64,000 nucleotides of DNA, from the NCBI RefSeq assembly GCF_026191475.2, contig NZ_JAOSLC020000002.1, positions 743,501-807,500 of the forward strand, given 5' to 3'. Within the stretch, counting starts at the first letter, position 1, and each line of letters starts with the position of its first letter. This DNA is from Polaribacter ponticola. Its GTDB lineage: Bacteria; Bacteroidota; Bacteroidia; Flavobacteriales; Flavobacteriaceae. The position numbers were made by a program, and so were the translations under genes. Shown piece by piece: positions 52,702 to 61,145 of the stretch. Below the pieces are notes generated by a model. It was not told the origin of the DNA. It did not search any database and worked only from the letters and a program-made list of their open reading frames with translations.

Positions 52702-53648
52702 TCATCAAAAGAAACTGTACTTTGTCTTTCTCTATTTACATTTAATTTGGTTACATCTGGTCTAGAATAATGCCCAACAACATCAAAATTTTGTCGTTCT
52801 TCTAAAACACGATTAAAATCTAAGGTTTCTATAATTAAACCTTCTTTATTAATAATGGGTTCAATAATCCATTCTCCATCTGGACCTGCAATACATGAAC
52901 CTCCATTTGCCAAAACATCTGGAGCATCTTTTATAATTTTATCAAAATGAGGAACTTCTTTTGGAAAATCTGATTTTTGCATCAAACTCGAAACAGAAAT
53001 CACAAACGAACGCGATTCTCTTGCTATAAAACGTGTAATATCTTTTGTATTATGGTCAGAACCTGGCCAAACTGCAATATGTAAATCTTCTCCTAAACCA
53101 TACAAAGCTGTTCTTGGTAGTGGCATCCAATTTTCCCAACAATTTAAACCACCAACTGTAAACTCTTTAAGAGAATGCACTTGCAAACCATTTCCATCTC
53201 CAGGCGCCCAAGTTAAACGTTCATCAAAAGTAGGTTGTAGCTTTCTGTGCACCGATTTTATTTCTCCTTCTTGATTTATGTATACTAAAGAAGCATAAAT
53301 ACTATGCCCTCCTCTATTTTGAGCACGTTCCATAACGCCTAAATAAATAGCAATTTTATGTTCTTTTGCCAATTTACAAACAGAATCTAATTCACCTTTT
53401 TCTATAGTTATAGAGTTACGAACATAATGAGCATGAATTTCTTTTTGAGTTTTAGAATTCCATTCTGCACCATTTGTTAAAGCAATCCAAAACGGGTAAC
53501 CAGGTAATAAAGCTTCACCAAAAACAATTAACTCGCAATTTTCTTTTGCTGCATCTAAAATTGATTTCTCAATTTTTTCAATGGTTTTTTCTTTGTTTAA
53601 CCAAACTGGTGCTATTTGGGCTAAAGCTACTTTTAGAATGTTATTCAT
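52698..53648 (-). CDS. Nitrilase-family carbon-nitrogen hydrolase
   Basis: A 316-residue enzyme with the full triad: Glu45 (LIVFGEALLPGYPFW), Lys136 (SVHRKLQPTFDERLTWAPGDG) and Cys170 (GGLNCWENWMPL). The CWEN motif is the mark of true nitrilases (aliphatic or aryl), which hydrolyse nitriles to acids and ammonia. The C-terminal DVVGHYSRPDVTKLNV is shared with plant-type and bacterial nitrilases. It is separate from neighbours, converging with the HAD gene by a 4-base overlap, and 38 bases downstream of the DUF2797 gene. Substrate is unknown, and nothing nearby suggests a nitrile source. Confidence 0.9.
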   Translation of the reverse strand: MNNILKVALAQIAPVWLNKEKTIEKIEKSILDAAKENCELIVFGEALLPGYPFWIALTNGAEWNSKTQKEIHAHYVRNSITIEKGELDSVCKLAKEHKIAIYLGVMERAQNRGGHSIYASLVYINQEGEIKSVHRKLQPTFDERLTWAPGDGNGLQVHSLKEFTVGGLNCWENWMPLPRTALYGLGEDLHIAVWPGSDHNTKDITRFIARESRSFVISVSSLMQKSDFPKEVPHFDKIIKDAPDVLANGGSCIAGPDGEWIIEPIINKEGLIIETLDFNRVLEERQNFDVVGHYSRPDVTKLNVNRERQSTVSFDD

Positions 53649-53686
53649 CTATTATTTTTTTAGTAAAACACAAAGTTTAGTATTTA

Positions 53687-54451
53687 TTAAACATTAATTT
53701 CAACCACCAAACCTTCATTACTTCTTATATTAAAAACAGTTTCGTCATCAAAAATTAAATATTGCCCTTTTATACCTACTAATTTTCCAGTATATTTTGG
53801 TGTTTTAATTAAGTTTAGACTTTTAGGCTTTAAAGGATATTTTTTTACAGGAAAATTTAAATGTGTCTCAACATTATCTTCAATAAAATACTGTTTGGCT
53901 TCTTCTGGGATAAATTCTTTTAATCGATCTCTCCATTCCATTAAGCTTTCATCCTCAATATCATTTTTTAGCATTTTACGCCAATTGGTTTTATCTGCAA
54001 CGTACTCTTTTAAAGCAACCTCGGTAATTCCTGCTAAATATCTATTAGGAACTTCGACAATTTCTATGGCTTCATGTGCTCCTTGATCTATCCAACGTGT
54101 AGGCACTTGTTGCTTTCTAGTAACTCCAACTTTTACGTTACTAGAATTAGCTAAGTAAACAATATGTGGTTTTAATTGTACAGATTCTTCATAAGCTAAA
54201 TCTCTATCTTCTATCCCTAAATGGGCTTTACTTAATTCGGGTTTCATAATCCAATCGGCAGCATTCGGAATTTCAAAAAAACAAGATTGACAAAAACCTT
54301 GTCTATAAATTTTCTTTTTTAAATGACAGTTTAAACATTCATAAGAAACAAAATTGATCGAAATTTCTTTATCTAACAATTGATTCATGCTTAAAAAATC
54401 AGATTTCATATCTAGATAGTACTGAATTTCTTCTAAATTCTCAGTTTTCAT
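53687..54451 (-). CDS. DUF2797 zinc-binding protein
   Basis: A 254-residue protein. A Zn-ribbon-like set (C39-LN-C42 and C54-QS-C57) lies near the N terminus, and the region HIVYLANSSNVKVGVTRKQQVPTRWIDQGAHEAIEIVEVPNRYLAGITE resembles the GIY-YIG-like core of DUF2797. LVGIKGQYLIFDDETVFNIRSNEGLVVEINV is the C-terminal OB-like segment. The biological role is unknown. It is divergent from the GH3 gene, and it may share a promoter region of 85 bases (54452-54536). Confidence 0.85.
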   Translation of the reverse strand: MKTENLEEIQYYLDMKSDFLSMNQLLDKEISINFVSYECLNCHLKKKIYRQGFCQSCFFEIPNAADWIMKPELSKAHLGIEDRDLAYEESVQLKPHIVYLANSSNVKVGVTRKQQVPTRWIDQGAHEAIEIVEVPNRYLAGITEVALKEYVADKTNWRKMLKNDIEDESLMEWRDRLKEFIPEEAKQYFIEDNVETHLNFPVKKYPLKPKSLNLIKTPKYTGKLVGIKGQYLIFDDETVFNIRSNEGLVVEINV

Positions 54452-54536
54452 TTTTTTAAAACTCCTTGATATTTCATAACCAATTTTTAGTATTTTTAGC
54501 TTCTAACAAACTTACACAAAAAACGCAACTTTAACT

Positions 54537-56048
54537 ATGGCTTTCCCCATTGTAAATTCTATAATTTCTTGGTTTTTAAAAAAACGAGTACATCAAATAG
54601 AATTATTCTTAAAATACCCAATAGATGTTCAAGAAGAGCTTTTATTAAGATTAATTTCTACTGCAAAAAAAACAGAATTTGGTAGAGAAAAAAACTTTGC
54701 AACTTTTAGTGATTATACAGATTTTGCAACAAATGTTCCTATACAAAAGTATGAAAGTATAGAGCCTTTAATAGAGCGTTGTAGAAAAGGAGAACAAAAT
54801 CTATTTTGGCCAGCACCAATAAAATGGTTTGCAAAATCTAGTGGAACAACAAACGCAAAAAGTAAATTTATTCCTGTGAGTGATGATGCTTTAGAATACT
54901 GCCACATGAAAGCTGGTAAAGACATGTTGTGTTTGTATATTAATAACAATGAAGAAACACAATTATTTACAGGTAAAGGATTAAAACTTGGGGGTAGTTC
55001 TGAAATATACAAAGACAACAATTCTTATTTTGGAGATTTATCTGCAATTATTACAGAAAACTTACCTTTTTGGGCAGATTATAGTTCTGCACCAAGTCAA
55101 GAAGTAGCTTTAATGGCAGAGTGGGAAACTAAAATGGAAGCCATTATTGATGAAACTATTCATGAAGATATAACAAGTTTGGTTGGTGTACCAAGTTGGA
55201 TGCTAGTGCTTTTAAATAGAGTTTTAGAAAGAACAGGAAAAAATAATATTTTAGAAGTGTGGCCAAATCTAGAAGTGTATTTTCATGGAGGTGTAAATTT
55301 TAATCCCTATAGAGAACAATACAAAAAACTGATTCCAAAAAAGGATTTTCAGTATTATGAAACCTACAATGCTTCTGAAGGTTTTTTTGCTATTCAAGAC
55401 AAAAATGGTTCTAAAGAATTATTATTGATGTTAGATTACGGAATTTTCTATGAGTTTATTCCTATGACAAAATACAACGGAGAAGATTCGGTTGCAATAC
55501 CTTTATCTAAAGTAAAAAAAGGAATAAATTATGCTATTATTATTACTACAAATAGTGGTTTATGGCGTTATTTAATTGGTGATACTGTAAAATTTACATC
55601 TTTAGATCCTTATCGAATTAAAATTACAGGTAGAACAAAACATCATATTAATGTTTTTGGTGAAGAATTAATTATAGAAAATGCAGAAGAAGGTTTAAAA
55701 ATGGCTTGTGAAAAAACCAATGCAGTAATTAAAGAATATACTGTTGGCCCAATTTTTATGAAAGGCATAAAAAATGGTGGTCATGAATGGGTGATAGAAT
55801 TTGATAAAAAGCCTGAAAACATGAACTATTTTACTGAAATTTTAGACAATGCTTTAAAAGCTATAAATTCTGATTATGAAGCGAAACGATATAATTCATT
55901 AACGCTTGCAATGCCAAAAATTCATGTGGCTAAAGATGATTTATTTTATAATTGGCTAAAGGAAAAAGGAAAATTAGGCGGGCAACACAAAATTCCAAGA
56001 CTTTCTAATTCTAGAGAATTTGTAGAAGAGCTATTACAAATGCAATAA
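54537..56048 (+). CDS. GH3-family acyl-acid amido synthetase-like protein
   Basis: A 503-residue protein of the auxin-responsive GH3 family, adenylate-forming enzymes that join small acids to amino acids in plants. ATP motifs are FAKSSGTTNAKSKFIPVS (motif I), YYETYNASEGFFAIQD (motif II) and KITGRTKHHINVFGEELI (motif III, with YLIGDTVKFTS before it). Bacteroidota carry such genes widely, but their substrate is not known. It starts a plus-strand gene with its own upstream region and converges with the prenyl synthase without a gap. All motifs are intact. Confidence 0.9.
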   Translation: MAFPIVNSIISWFLKKRVHQIELFLKYPIDVQEELLLRLISTAKKTEFGREKNFATFSDYTDFATNVPIQKYESIEPLIERCRKGEQNLFWPAPIKWFAKSSGTTNAKSKFIPVSDDALEYCHMKAGKDMLCLYINNNEETQLFTGKGLKLGGSSEIYKDNNSYFGDLSAIITENLPFWADYSSAPSQEVALMAEWETKMEAIIDETIHEDITSLVGVPSWMLVLLNRVLERTGKNNILEVWPNLEVYFHGGVNFNPYREQYKKLIPKKDFQYYETYNASEGFFAIQDKNGSKELLLMLDYGIFYEFIPMTKYNGEDSVAIPLSKVKKGINYAIIITTNSGLWRYLIGDTVKFTSLDPYRIKITGRTKHHINVFGEELIIENAEEGLKMACEKTNAVIKEYTVGPIFMKGIKNGGHEWVIEFDKKPENMNYFTEILDNALKAINSDYEAKRYNSLTLAMPKIHVAKDDLFYNWLKEKGKLGGQHKIPRLSNSREFVEELLQMQ

Positions 56049-57025
56049 TTAAACTTTACGATCTACAACATAATCTATCATTTGTAAAAGAGAATCTTTA
56101 AAAGGAGATGAAGGGTAATTTTCTAAAATAGCTAAAGCTTTATTTTTATAATCATTCATTTTAGTAATTGTATATTCTATCCCTCCATTTTCTTTAACAA
56201 AAACAATTACTTCTTTTACACGTTTTTTGTCTTTATTATGCTTTTTAATGGAAGTAATAATCCATTTTTTTCTTTTATAGAACAAGTGTTTAAAGTATGT
56301 ATTAAAGGTAAAGTCATTTTTTGCTCCTTAATATCAATTCCTGTAGGTTTCCCAATTTTATCATCTGTATAATCAAACAAATCATCTTTAATTTGAAAAG
56401 CAATACCAATATACTCTCCAAATTTTCTCATTTGCTGAATTGTATCTTGGTTAGCTCCAACTGAGGCTGCTCCAATACCACAACAAGCAGAAATTAAAGT
56501 TGCCGTTTTCTGACGAATAATATCAAAATAAATATCTTCTGTAATATCTAATTTTCTTGCTTTTTCAATCTGTAACAATTCGCCTTCACTCATTTCTCGA
56601 ACTGCTATAGAAATCAATTTTAACAAATCGAAATCCTCATTATCAATAGATAATAAAAGTCCTTTCGATAATAAAAAATCGCCAACTAAAACTGCTATTT
56701 TATTTTTCCAAAGTGCATTTACAGAGAAAAAACCACGCCTTCTATTACTATCATCTACAACATCGTCATGAACTAAAGTTGCTGTATGTATTAATTCTAC
56801 AACAGATGCACCTCTATAGGTTCTTTCATCAAATCCACCATCTGAAACCATTTTCGCAACCAAAAAAACAAACATTGGTCGCATTTGTTTTCCTTTTCTT
56901 CGAACAATATAATAGGTAATTCTATTTAAAAGCGGAACTTTAGATAACATAGAATCTTTGAATTTCTTTTCAAAGAGTTCCATCTCATTTTTAATAGGAA
57001 TTTTTATTAATTCTACAGGTTTCAT
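56049..57025 (-). pseudogene. Polyprenyl synthetase (trans-isoprenyl diphosphate synthase), frameshifted
   Basis: The N-terminal frame has the first aspartate-rich motif (LVHDDVVDDSNRRRGFF) and the second (QIKDDLFDYTDDKIGKP), both intact, and FLLSKGLLLSI in between. It breaks at the A7 run (plus-strand T7, 56265-56271). Adding one A gives CSIKEKKWIITSIKKHN and continues to IDYVVDRKV, for 325 residues (exactly 326 codons). It makes long-chain polyprenyl diphosphate, for example for quinones or lipid carriers. It converges with the GH3 gene without a gap. The break is likely a sequence error. Confidence 0.85.
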
Positions 57026-57109
57026 TTTTGATAAATTATCATCAGATTCTTACATCAAAAATAGAGAATAATTTTGGATTGATTATCTTTGATTCTTAAG
57101 TTTTAAATT

Positions 57110-57625
57110 ATGAAAAAAATATTTTTAAGTATCCTTTTTCTTGGAGTTGTTAATTTAAGTTTCACTCAAGAAAATACAATAAAATTCCCCAATAATGTAT
57201 TAGGAGTATACAAAGGAGATTTAAAAATTAACAATTCTAAAGGGTCTCAAATAATTCCAATGGAGTTTCATATAAAGAAAACAGATTCTTTACATAAATT
57301 CGATTATATAATTATCTATAATAATTCTCCAAGAAATTATACACTTGTTGTTAAAGATAAAGAAAAAGGAATTTTTGAAATTGATGAAAATAACGGCATT
57401 ATATTACCAGCAAAATTAAGTGACAATACACTATATAGTTTTTTTGAAGTGCAAGGAAATTTTTTAAGTTCTAGATTAAATTTTACAAGTAACTTTTTAA
57501 ACTTTGAAATATTATTTACGGCAACAAAGAACAAAATAAAAACAGGCGGAACTTCTAAAGAAATTCCACTTGTTTATGGGTTTCCAATATCTACAGTTCA
57601 AAAAGCTACTCTGTTAAAACAATAA
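57110..57625 (+). CDS. Hypothetical secreted protein
   Basis: A 171-residue protein with a signal peptide (MKKIFLSILFLGVVNLSFTQ). The mature part is beta-rich (NNVLGVYKGDLKINNSKGSQIIPMEFHI, YTLVVKDKEKGIFEIDENNGIILPAKLSD, GNFLSSRLNFTSNFLNFEILFTAT). It has no Cys or clear enzyme motif, and I do not recognise a family. It resembles lipocalin-like or DUF-type periplasmic proteins in which a ligand is not known. It is alone on the plus strand, with rlmN converging 3 bases after. Confidence 0.6.
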   Translation: MKKIFLSILFLGVVNLSFTQENTIKFPNNVLGVYKGDLKINNSKGSQIIPMEFHIKKTDSLHKFDYIIIYNNSPRNYTLVVKDKEKGIFEIDENNGIILPAKLSDNTLYSFFEVQGNFLSSRLNFTSNFLNFEILFTATKNKIKTGGTSKEIPLVYGFPISTVQKATLLKQ

Positions 57626-57628
57626 TAA

Positions 57629-58669
57629 TTATGCTTTGTTAGCTAACTGTCCGCAAGCAGCATCTATATCTTTTCCTCTAGATCTACGAACGTTTACTGT
57701 TATATCGTGCATTTCTAAATTAGAAATATAATTATTTATTGCTAATGAACTTGCTTGTTGAAACTCACCATCATCAATTGGATTATATTCAATTAAATTA
57801 ACCTTACAAGGTACATATTTACAGAAATCAACAAGTGCCTTAATGTCTTCTTTTCTATCATTAATTCCATCCCAAACTACATATTCGTATGTAATTGCTC
57901 TATTTGTTTTTTCATACCAATACTCTAAAGATTCTCTTAAATCTTTTAAAGGAAAATTTGTATTGAATGGCATTATTGAGGTTCTAACTTCATCAATGGC
58001 AGAATGTAAAGAAACTGCTAGGTTAAACTTCACTTCTTCATCTGCCATCATTTTAATCATTTTTGGAACACCAGAAGTAGAAACAGTAATTCTTTTAGAA
58101 GACATTCCTAAACCTTCTGGCGAAGTAATCATTTCTATAGATTTAAGCACATTTTTATAGTTCATAAGTGGCTCTCCCATTCCCATAAAAACAATATTTG
58201 TTAATTTATGATTATGGTACAATCTACTTTGCTTATCTATAACTACGACCTGATCATAAATTTCATCTGGGTTTAAATTACGCATTCTCTTTAATCGTGC
58301 AGTTGCGCAAAACTTACAATCTAAACTACAACCAACTTGACTAGAAACACAAGCAGTAGTTCTTTTCTCTGTAGGAATTAAAACAGACTCAACAATTAAA
58401 CCATCGTGTAATTTAATTCCGTTTTTTATAGTACCATCTTTACTTTTTTGCATAGAATCAACCTTTATATGGTTGATTACAAAATTCTTTTCTAACATTT
58501 CTCTAGTACCTTTAGAAATATTAGTCATTGCATCAAAAGTATGTAAAGACTTGCTCCAAAGCCATTCATAAACCTGGTTACCTCTAAAAGCTTTATCGCC
58601 ATTTTCAACAAAAAAATTACGTAATTGTTCTTTAGTTAAAGCTCGTATATCTTTCTTTTTTACTTCCAT
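57629..58669 (-). CDS. rlmN: RlmN, 23S rRNA A2503/tRNA A37 C2-methyltransferase
   Basis: A radical SAM enzyme that methylates adenine 2503 of 23S rRNA and A37 of some tRNAs. From the ATG at 58669 (MEVKKKDIRALTKEQ) it has 346 residues. The SAM motif is C114-SLD-C118-KF-C121, MGMGEPLMNYKNV follows, and the second catalytic Cys near the C terminus is in DIDAACGQL. A TTG at 58678 would give MQIMEV, but it lies inside the TATTTTTG promoter box just upstream, so the ATG is preferred. It is 58 bases after queA. Both act in tRNA or rRNA modification. Confidence 0.95.
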   Translation of the reverse strand: MEVKKKDIRALTKEQLRNFFVENGDKAFRGNQVYEWLWSKSLHTFDAMTNISKGTREMLEKNFVINHIKVDSMQKSKDGTIKNGIKLHDGLIVESVLIPTEKRTTACVSSQVGCSLDCKFCATARLKRMRNLNPDEIYDQVVVIDKQSRLYHNHKLTNIVFMGMGEPLMNYKNVLKSIEMITSPEGLGMSSKRITVSTSGVPKMIKMMADEEVKFNLAVSLHSAIDEVRTSIMPFNTNFPLKDLRESLEYWYEKTNRAITYEYVVWDGINDRKEDIKALVDFCKYVPCKVNLIEYNPIDDGEFQQASSLAINNYISNLEMHDITVNVRRSRGKDIDAACGQLANKA

Positions 58670-58684
58670 TATTTGCAAAAATAC

Positions 58685-58713
58685 AAAACCTCACAAGAAA
58701 CTTGTGAGGTTTT
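58685..58713. terminator. Hairpin between queA and rlmN
   Basis: AAAACCTCACAAG (58685-58697) pairs exactly with its complement at 58701-58713 around AAA. It lies 24 bases after the queA stop and just upstream of the rlmN start, so it ends the queA transcript. T and A runs flank both sides. Confidence 0.75.
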
Positions 58714-58736
58714 TAGTTTTCAATAAAAAAATTGAA

Positions 58737-59786
58737 TTATATAATTAACATTGCATCTCCATAAGTAGAGAATTTATATCCTTCTTTAATTGCTACTTTA
58801 TATGCGTCCATTAAAAAATCGTAACCAGCAAATGCAGCTGCTTGCATCATTAATGTAGATTTTGGTTCATGAAAATTAGTAATCATACTATTTGCAATAC
58901 TAAACTCAAAAGGAGGAAAAATAAATTTATTAGTCCAACCTTCAAAAGCATTTAATTCTTGTTTAGATGATACAGAAGACTCTACAGTTCTCATTACTGT
59001 TGTACCAACAGCACAAATTTTTCTTTTTTCTATCTTAGCTTGATTAATTTTAGTAGCAGTTGCAGCAGGAATCACAATTTGTTCAGAATCCATTTTGTGC
59101 TTAGATAAATCTTCTACTTCTACTGGGCTAAATGTACCTAACCCAACATGTAAAGTCATTTCAGCAAAATCAACTCCCTTAATCTCTAAACGTTTTAATA
59201 AATGTTTCGAAAAATGTAATCCAGCAGTTGGTGCAGCTACTGCACCTTCATGTTTTGCAAATATTGTTTGATAACGTTCTTCATCAGAAGGTTCTACCTC
59301 TCTTTTAATTGCTTTTGGTAAAGGCGTTTCTCCTAGTTCTAATAATTTCTCTCTAAAAGCTTCATAACTTCCATCATATAAAAAACGTAATGTTCTTCCT
59401 CTAGAGGTTGTATTATCTATAACTTCTGCTACTAAACTATCATCTTCACCAAAAAATAATTTATTTCCAATTCTAATTTTTCTTGCAGGATCAACTAATA
59501 CATCCCACAATCTATTTTCCGCATTTAGTTCTCTTAATAAGAAAACTTCAATTCTAGCACCCGTTTTTTCTTTGTTACCAAACATTCTTGCAGGAAAAAC
59601 TTTCGTGTTATTTAACATCATCACATCACCTTCATCAAAGTAATTAATAACGTCTTTAAAAGTTTTATGCTCTATAGTTTGTTCTTTTCTATTTAAAACC
59701 ATTAAACGAGATTCATCTCTATGCTCTGCAGGATGTAATGCTAACAGTTCTTCTGGCAATTCAAAATCAAAGTGTGATAATTTCAT
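58737..59786 (-). CDS. queA: S-adenosylmethionine:tRNA ribosyltransferase-isomerase
   Basis: Transfers the ribosyl part of SAM to 7-aminomethyl-7-deazaguanine in tRNA, making epoxyqueuosine. The 349 residues from ATG 59786 ([31 protein letters not shown]) carry [38 protein letters not shown] and [23 protein letters not shown], all family blocks. The longer reading from 59813 runs into the promoter (TATATTTG) and is rejected. It pairs with the YhhQ-type queuosine-precursor transporter in the window. Confidence 0.95.
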   Translation of the reverse strand: MKLSHFDFELPEELLALHPAEHRDESRLMVLNRKEQTIEHKTFKDVINYFDEGDVMMLNNTKVFPARMFGNKEKTGARIEVFLLRELNAENRLWDVLVDPARKIRIGNKLFFGEDDSLVAEVIDNTTSRGRTLRFLYDGSYEAFREKLLELGETPLPKAIKREVEPSDEERYQTIFAKHEGAVAAPTAGLHFSKHLLKRLEIKGVDFAEMTLHVGLGTFSPVEVEDLSKHKMDSEQIVIPAATATKINQAKIEKRKICAVGTTVMRTVESSVSSKQELNAFEGWTNKFIFPPFEFSIANSMITNFHEPKSTLMMQAAAFAGYDFLMDAYKVAIKEGYKFSTYGDAMLII

Positions 59787-59810
59787 ATATATATTTAGAT
59801 GTAAAAGCGG

Positions 59811-59842
59811 CAAATATACGATATCGAAATAGGCGTTGTCAA
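59811..59842 (-). promoter_or_regulatory. Bacteroidota promoter of queA
   Basis: On the minus strand TTG (complement of 59840-59842), a 21-base spacer and TATATTTG (complement of 59811-59818) fit the consensus. The box ends 24 bases before the queA ATG. Confidence 0.75.
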
Positions 59843-59854
59843 GTGTTTGACTGT

Positions 59855-61090
59855 TTATCTTTGATAATCAGTAATATTAATTCCAATTTGCTTCATATCA
59901 TCCCAAAATTTTTGGTAAGATTTTGTAACCACTTCTGCATTTAAAACCTTAATAGGTACTCTTAAAGCTAAAGGAGCAAAAGCCATTGCCATTCTATGAT
60001 CGTTATAAGTTTTAATAGCAATATTTTTATTTATTTTATTTGAACTCTCTAAATGTAAACTTTCATTTGTTACAGAAATTGATGCTCCTAATTTAGTTAG
60101 CTCATCATTTAAAGCAACCAACCTATCAGTTTCTTTAATTTTTAAAGTATGTAAACCTGTTAAATTACAAGCAATATTTTCTGCAAAACAAGTTACTGTA
60201 ATTGTTTGTGCAATATCTGGAGCATTTTTTAAATCGATTTCTAACGTTTCTTTATTTGACTCTTTTACTTTTTTTAGAGTGATAAAATTTTCGCCAAAAG
60301 TAGTAAGGACTCCAAAATGTTTGTAAATTTCTGCTAAACAAGAATCTCCTTGTAAACTTTCTTTTTTATAAGCTGTTAATTGAATTTCAGATCCAATTTC
60401 AGACAATGATATTATCGAATAAAAATAACTTGCAGAAGACCAATCAGACTCTACAACTACAGCTTGCTTTTGTGTAGCTGTTTTAGGATAAACTTTGATA
60501 AAATTAGCTTCAAATTTATTTTCTATACCTAATTGAGTTAACAAACTTAAAGTCATATTAATATATGGTATAGAAGTAATTTTACCAATTAATTCTATTT
60601 CTAATCCATTTTCTAATTTAGAAGCAATTAATAATAATGATGATATATACTGACTACTAACGTTTCCATTAATTTGTACTTTATCTTTTATAATTTTTGC
60701 GCCTTTAATTCTAATTGGCGGATATCCTTCTTTTGCCTCATAAGAAATTTCTGCACCTAAATCTTTTAGTGCATTTACTAAAATTTCTATAGGTCTGTTT
60801 TGCATTCTCTCAGAACCTGTAAGTACAGTTTCTCTACCTTTATTAACGGCAAAATAAGAAGTTAGAAAACGCATTGCTGTACCTGCATGACCAATATCTA
60901 CCAATTCGTTTTTTGTAGAAAGCGCATGTTGCATATGTACAGAATCATCTGAATCTGATAAATTTTCGATAGAAATTTCTGGAAATAGTTTTTGTAAAAT
61001 TAACAATCTGTTAGATTCACTTTTAGAACCAGAAATAGTTATTTTTTCATTTATTTTCTTATCTGCTAAAACATTTAACAATATGTCCAT
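59855..61090 (-). CDS. aroA: 3-phosphoshikimate 1-carboxyvinyltransferase (EPSP synthase)
   Basis: Joins PEP to shikimate-3-phosphate in aromatic amino-acid synthesis. The 411-residue protein has the family blocks: [17 protein letters not shown] near the N terminus (shikimate-3-phosphate binding), [35 protein letters not shown] (the AGTAxR motif), [18 protein letters not shown], and [21 protein letters not shown] followed by [24 protein letters not shown] box at 61126-61133 (minus strand) lies about 36 bases upstream of the ATG, in the region shared with the divergent repeat protein. Confidence 0.95.
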   Translation of the reverse strand: MDILLNVLADKKINEKITISGSKSESNRLLILQKLFPEISIENLSDSDDSVHMQHALSTKNELVDIGHAGTAMRFLTSYFAVNKGRETVLTGSERMQNRPIEILVNALKDLGAEISYEAKEGYPPIRIKGAKIIKDKVQINGNVSSQYISSLLLIASKLENGLEIELIGKITSIPYINMTLSLLTQLGIENKFEANFIKVYPKTATQKQAVVVESDWSSASYFYSIISLSEIGSEIQLTAYKKESLQGDSCLAEIYKHFGVLTTFGENFITLKKVKESNKETLEIDLKNAPDIAQTITVTCFAENIACNLTGLHTLKIKETDRLVALNDELTKLGASISVTNESLHLESSNKINKNIAIKTYNDHRMAMAFAPLALRVPIKVLNAEVVTKSYQKFWDDMKQIGINITDYQR

Positions 61091-61145
61091 CCTAAAAATT
61101 GATTTTAATTCTTACTTTTAATCCTCAAAATTACAACTAACCTTT

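Noticed and set aside
50877..57025. LacI, GH3 and nitrilase block as a plant-hormone (auxin) pathway
   Set aside because: GH3 and nitrilase families are tempting, but the genes are on different strands without shared transcription, and bacterial members have no shown link to auxin here.
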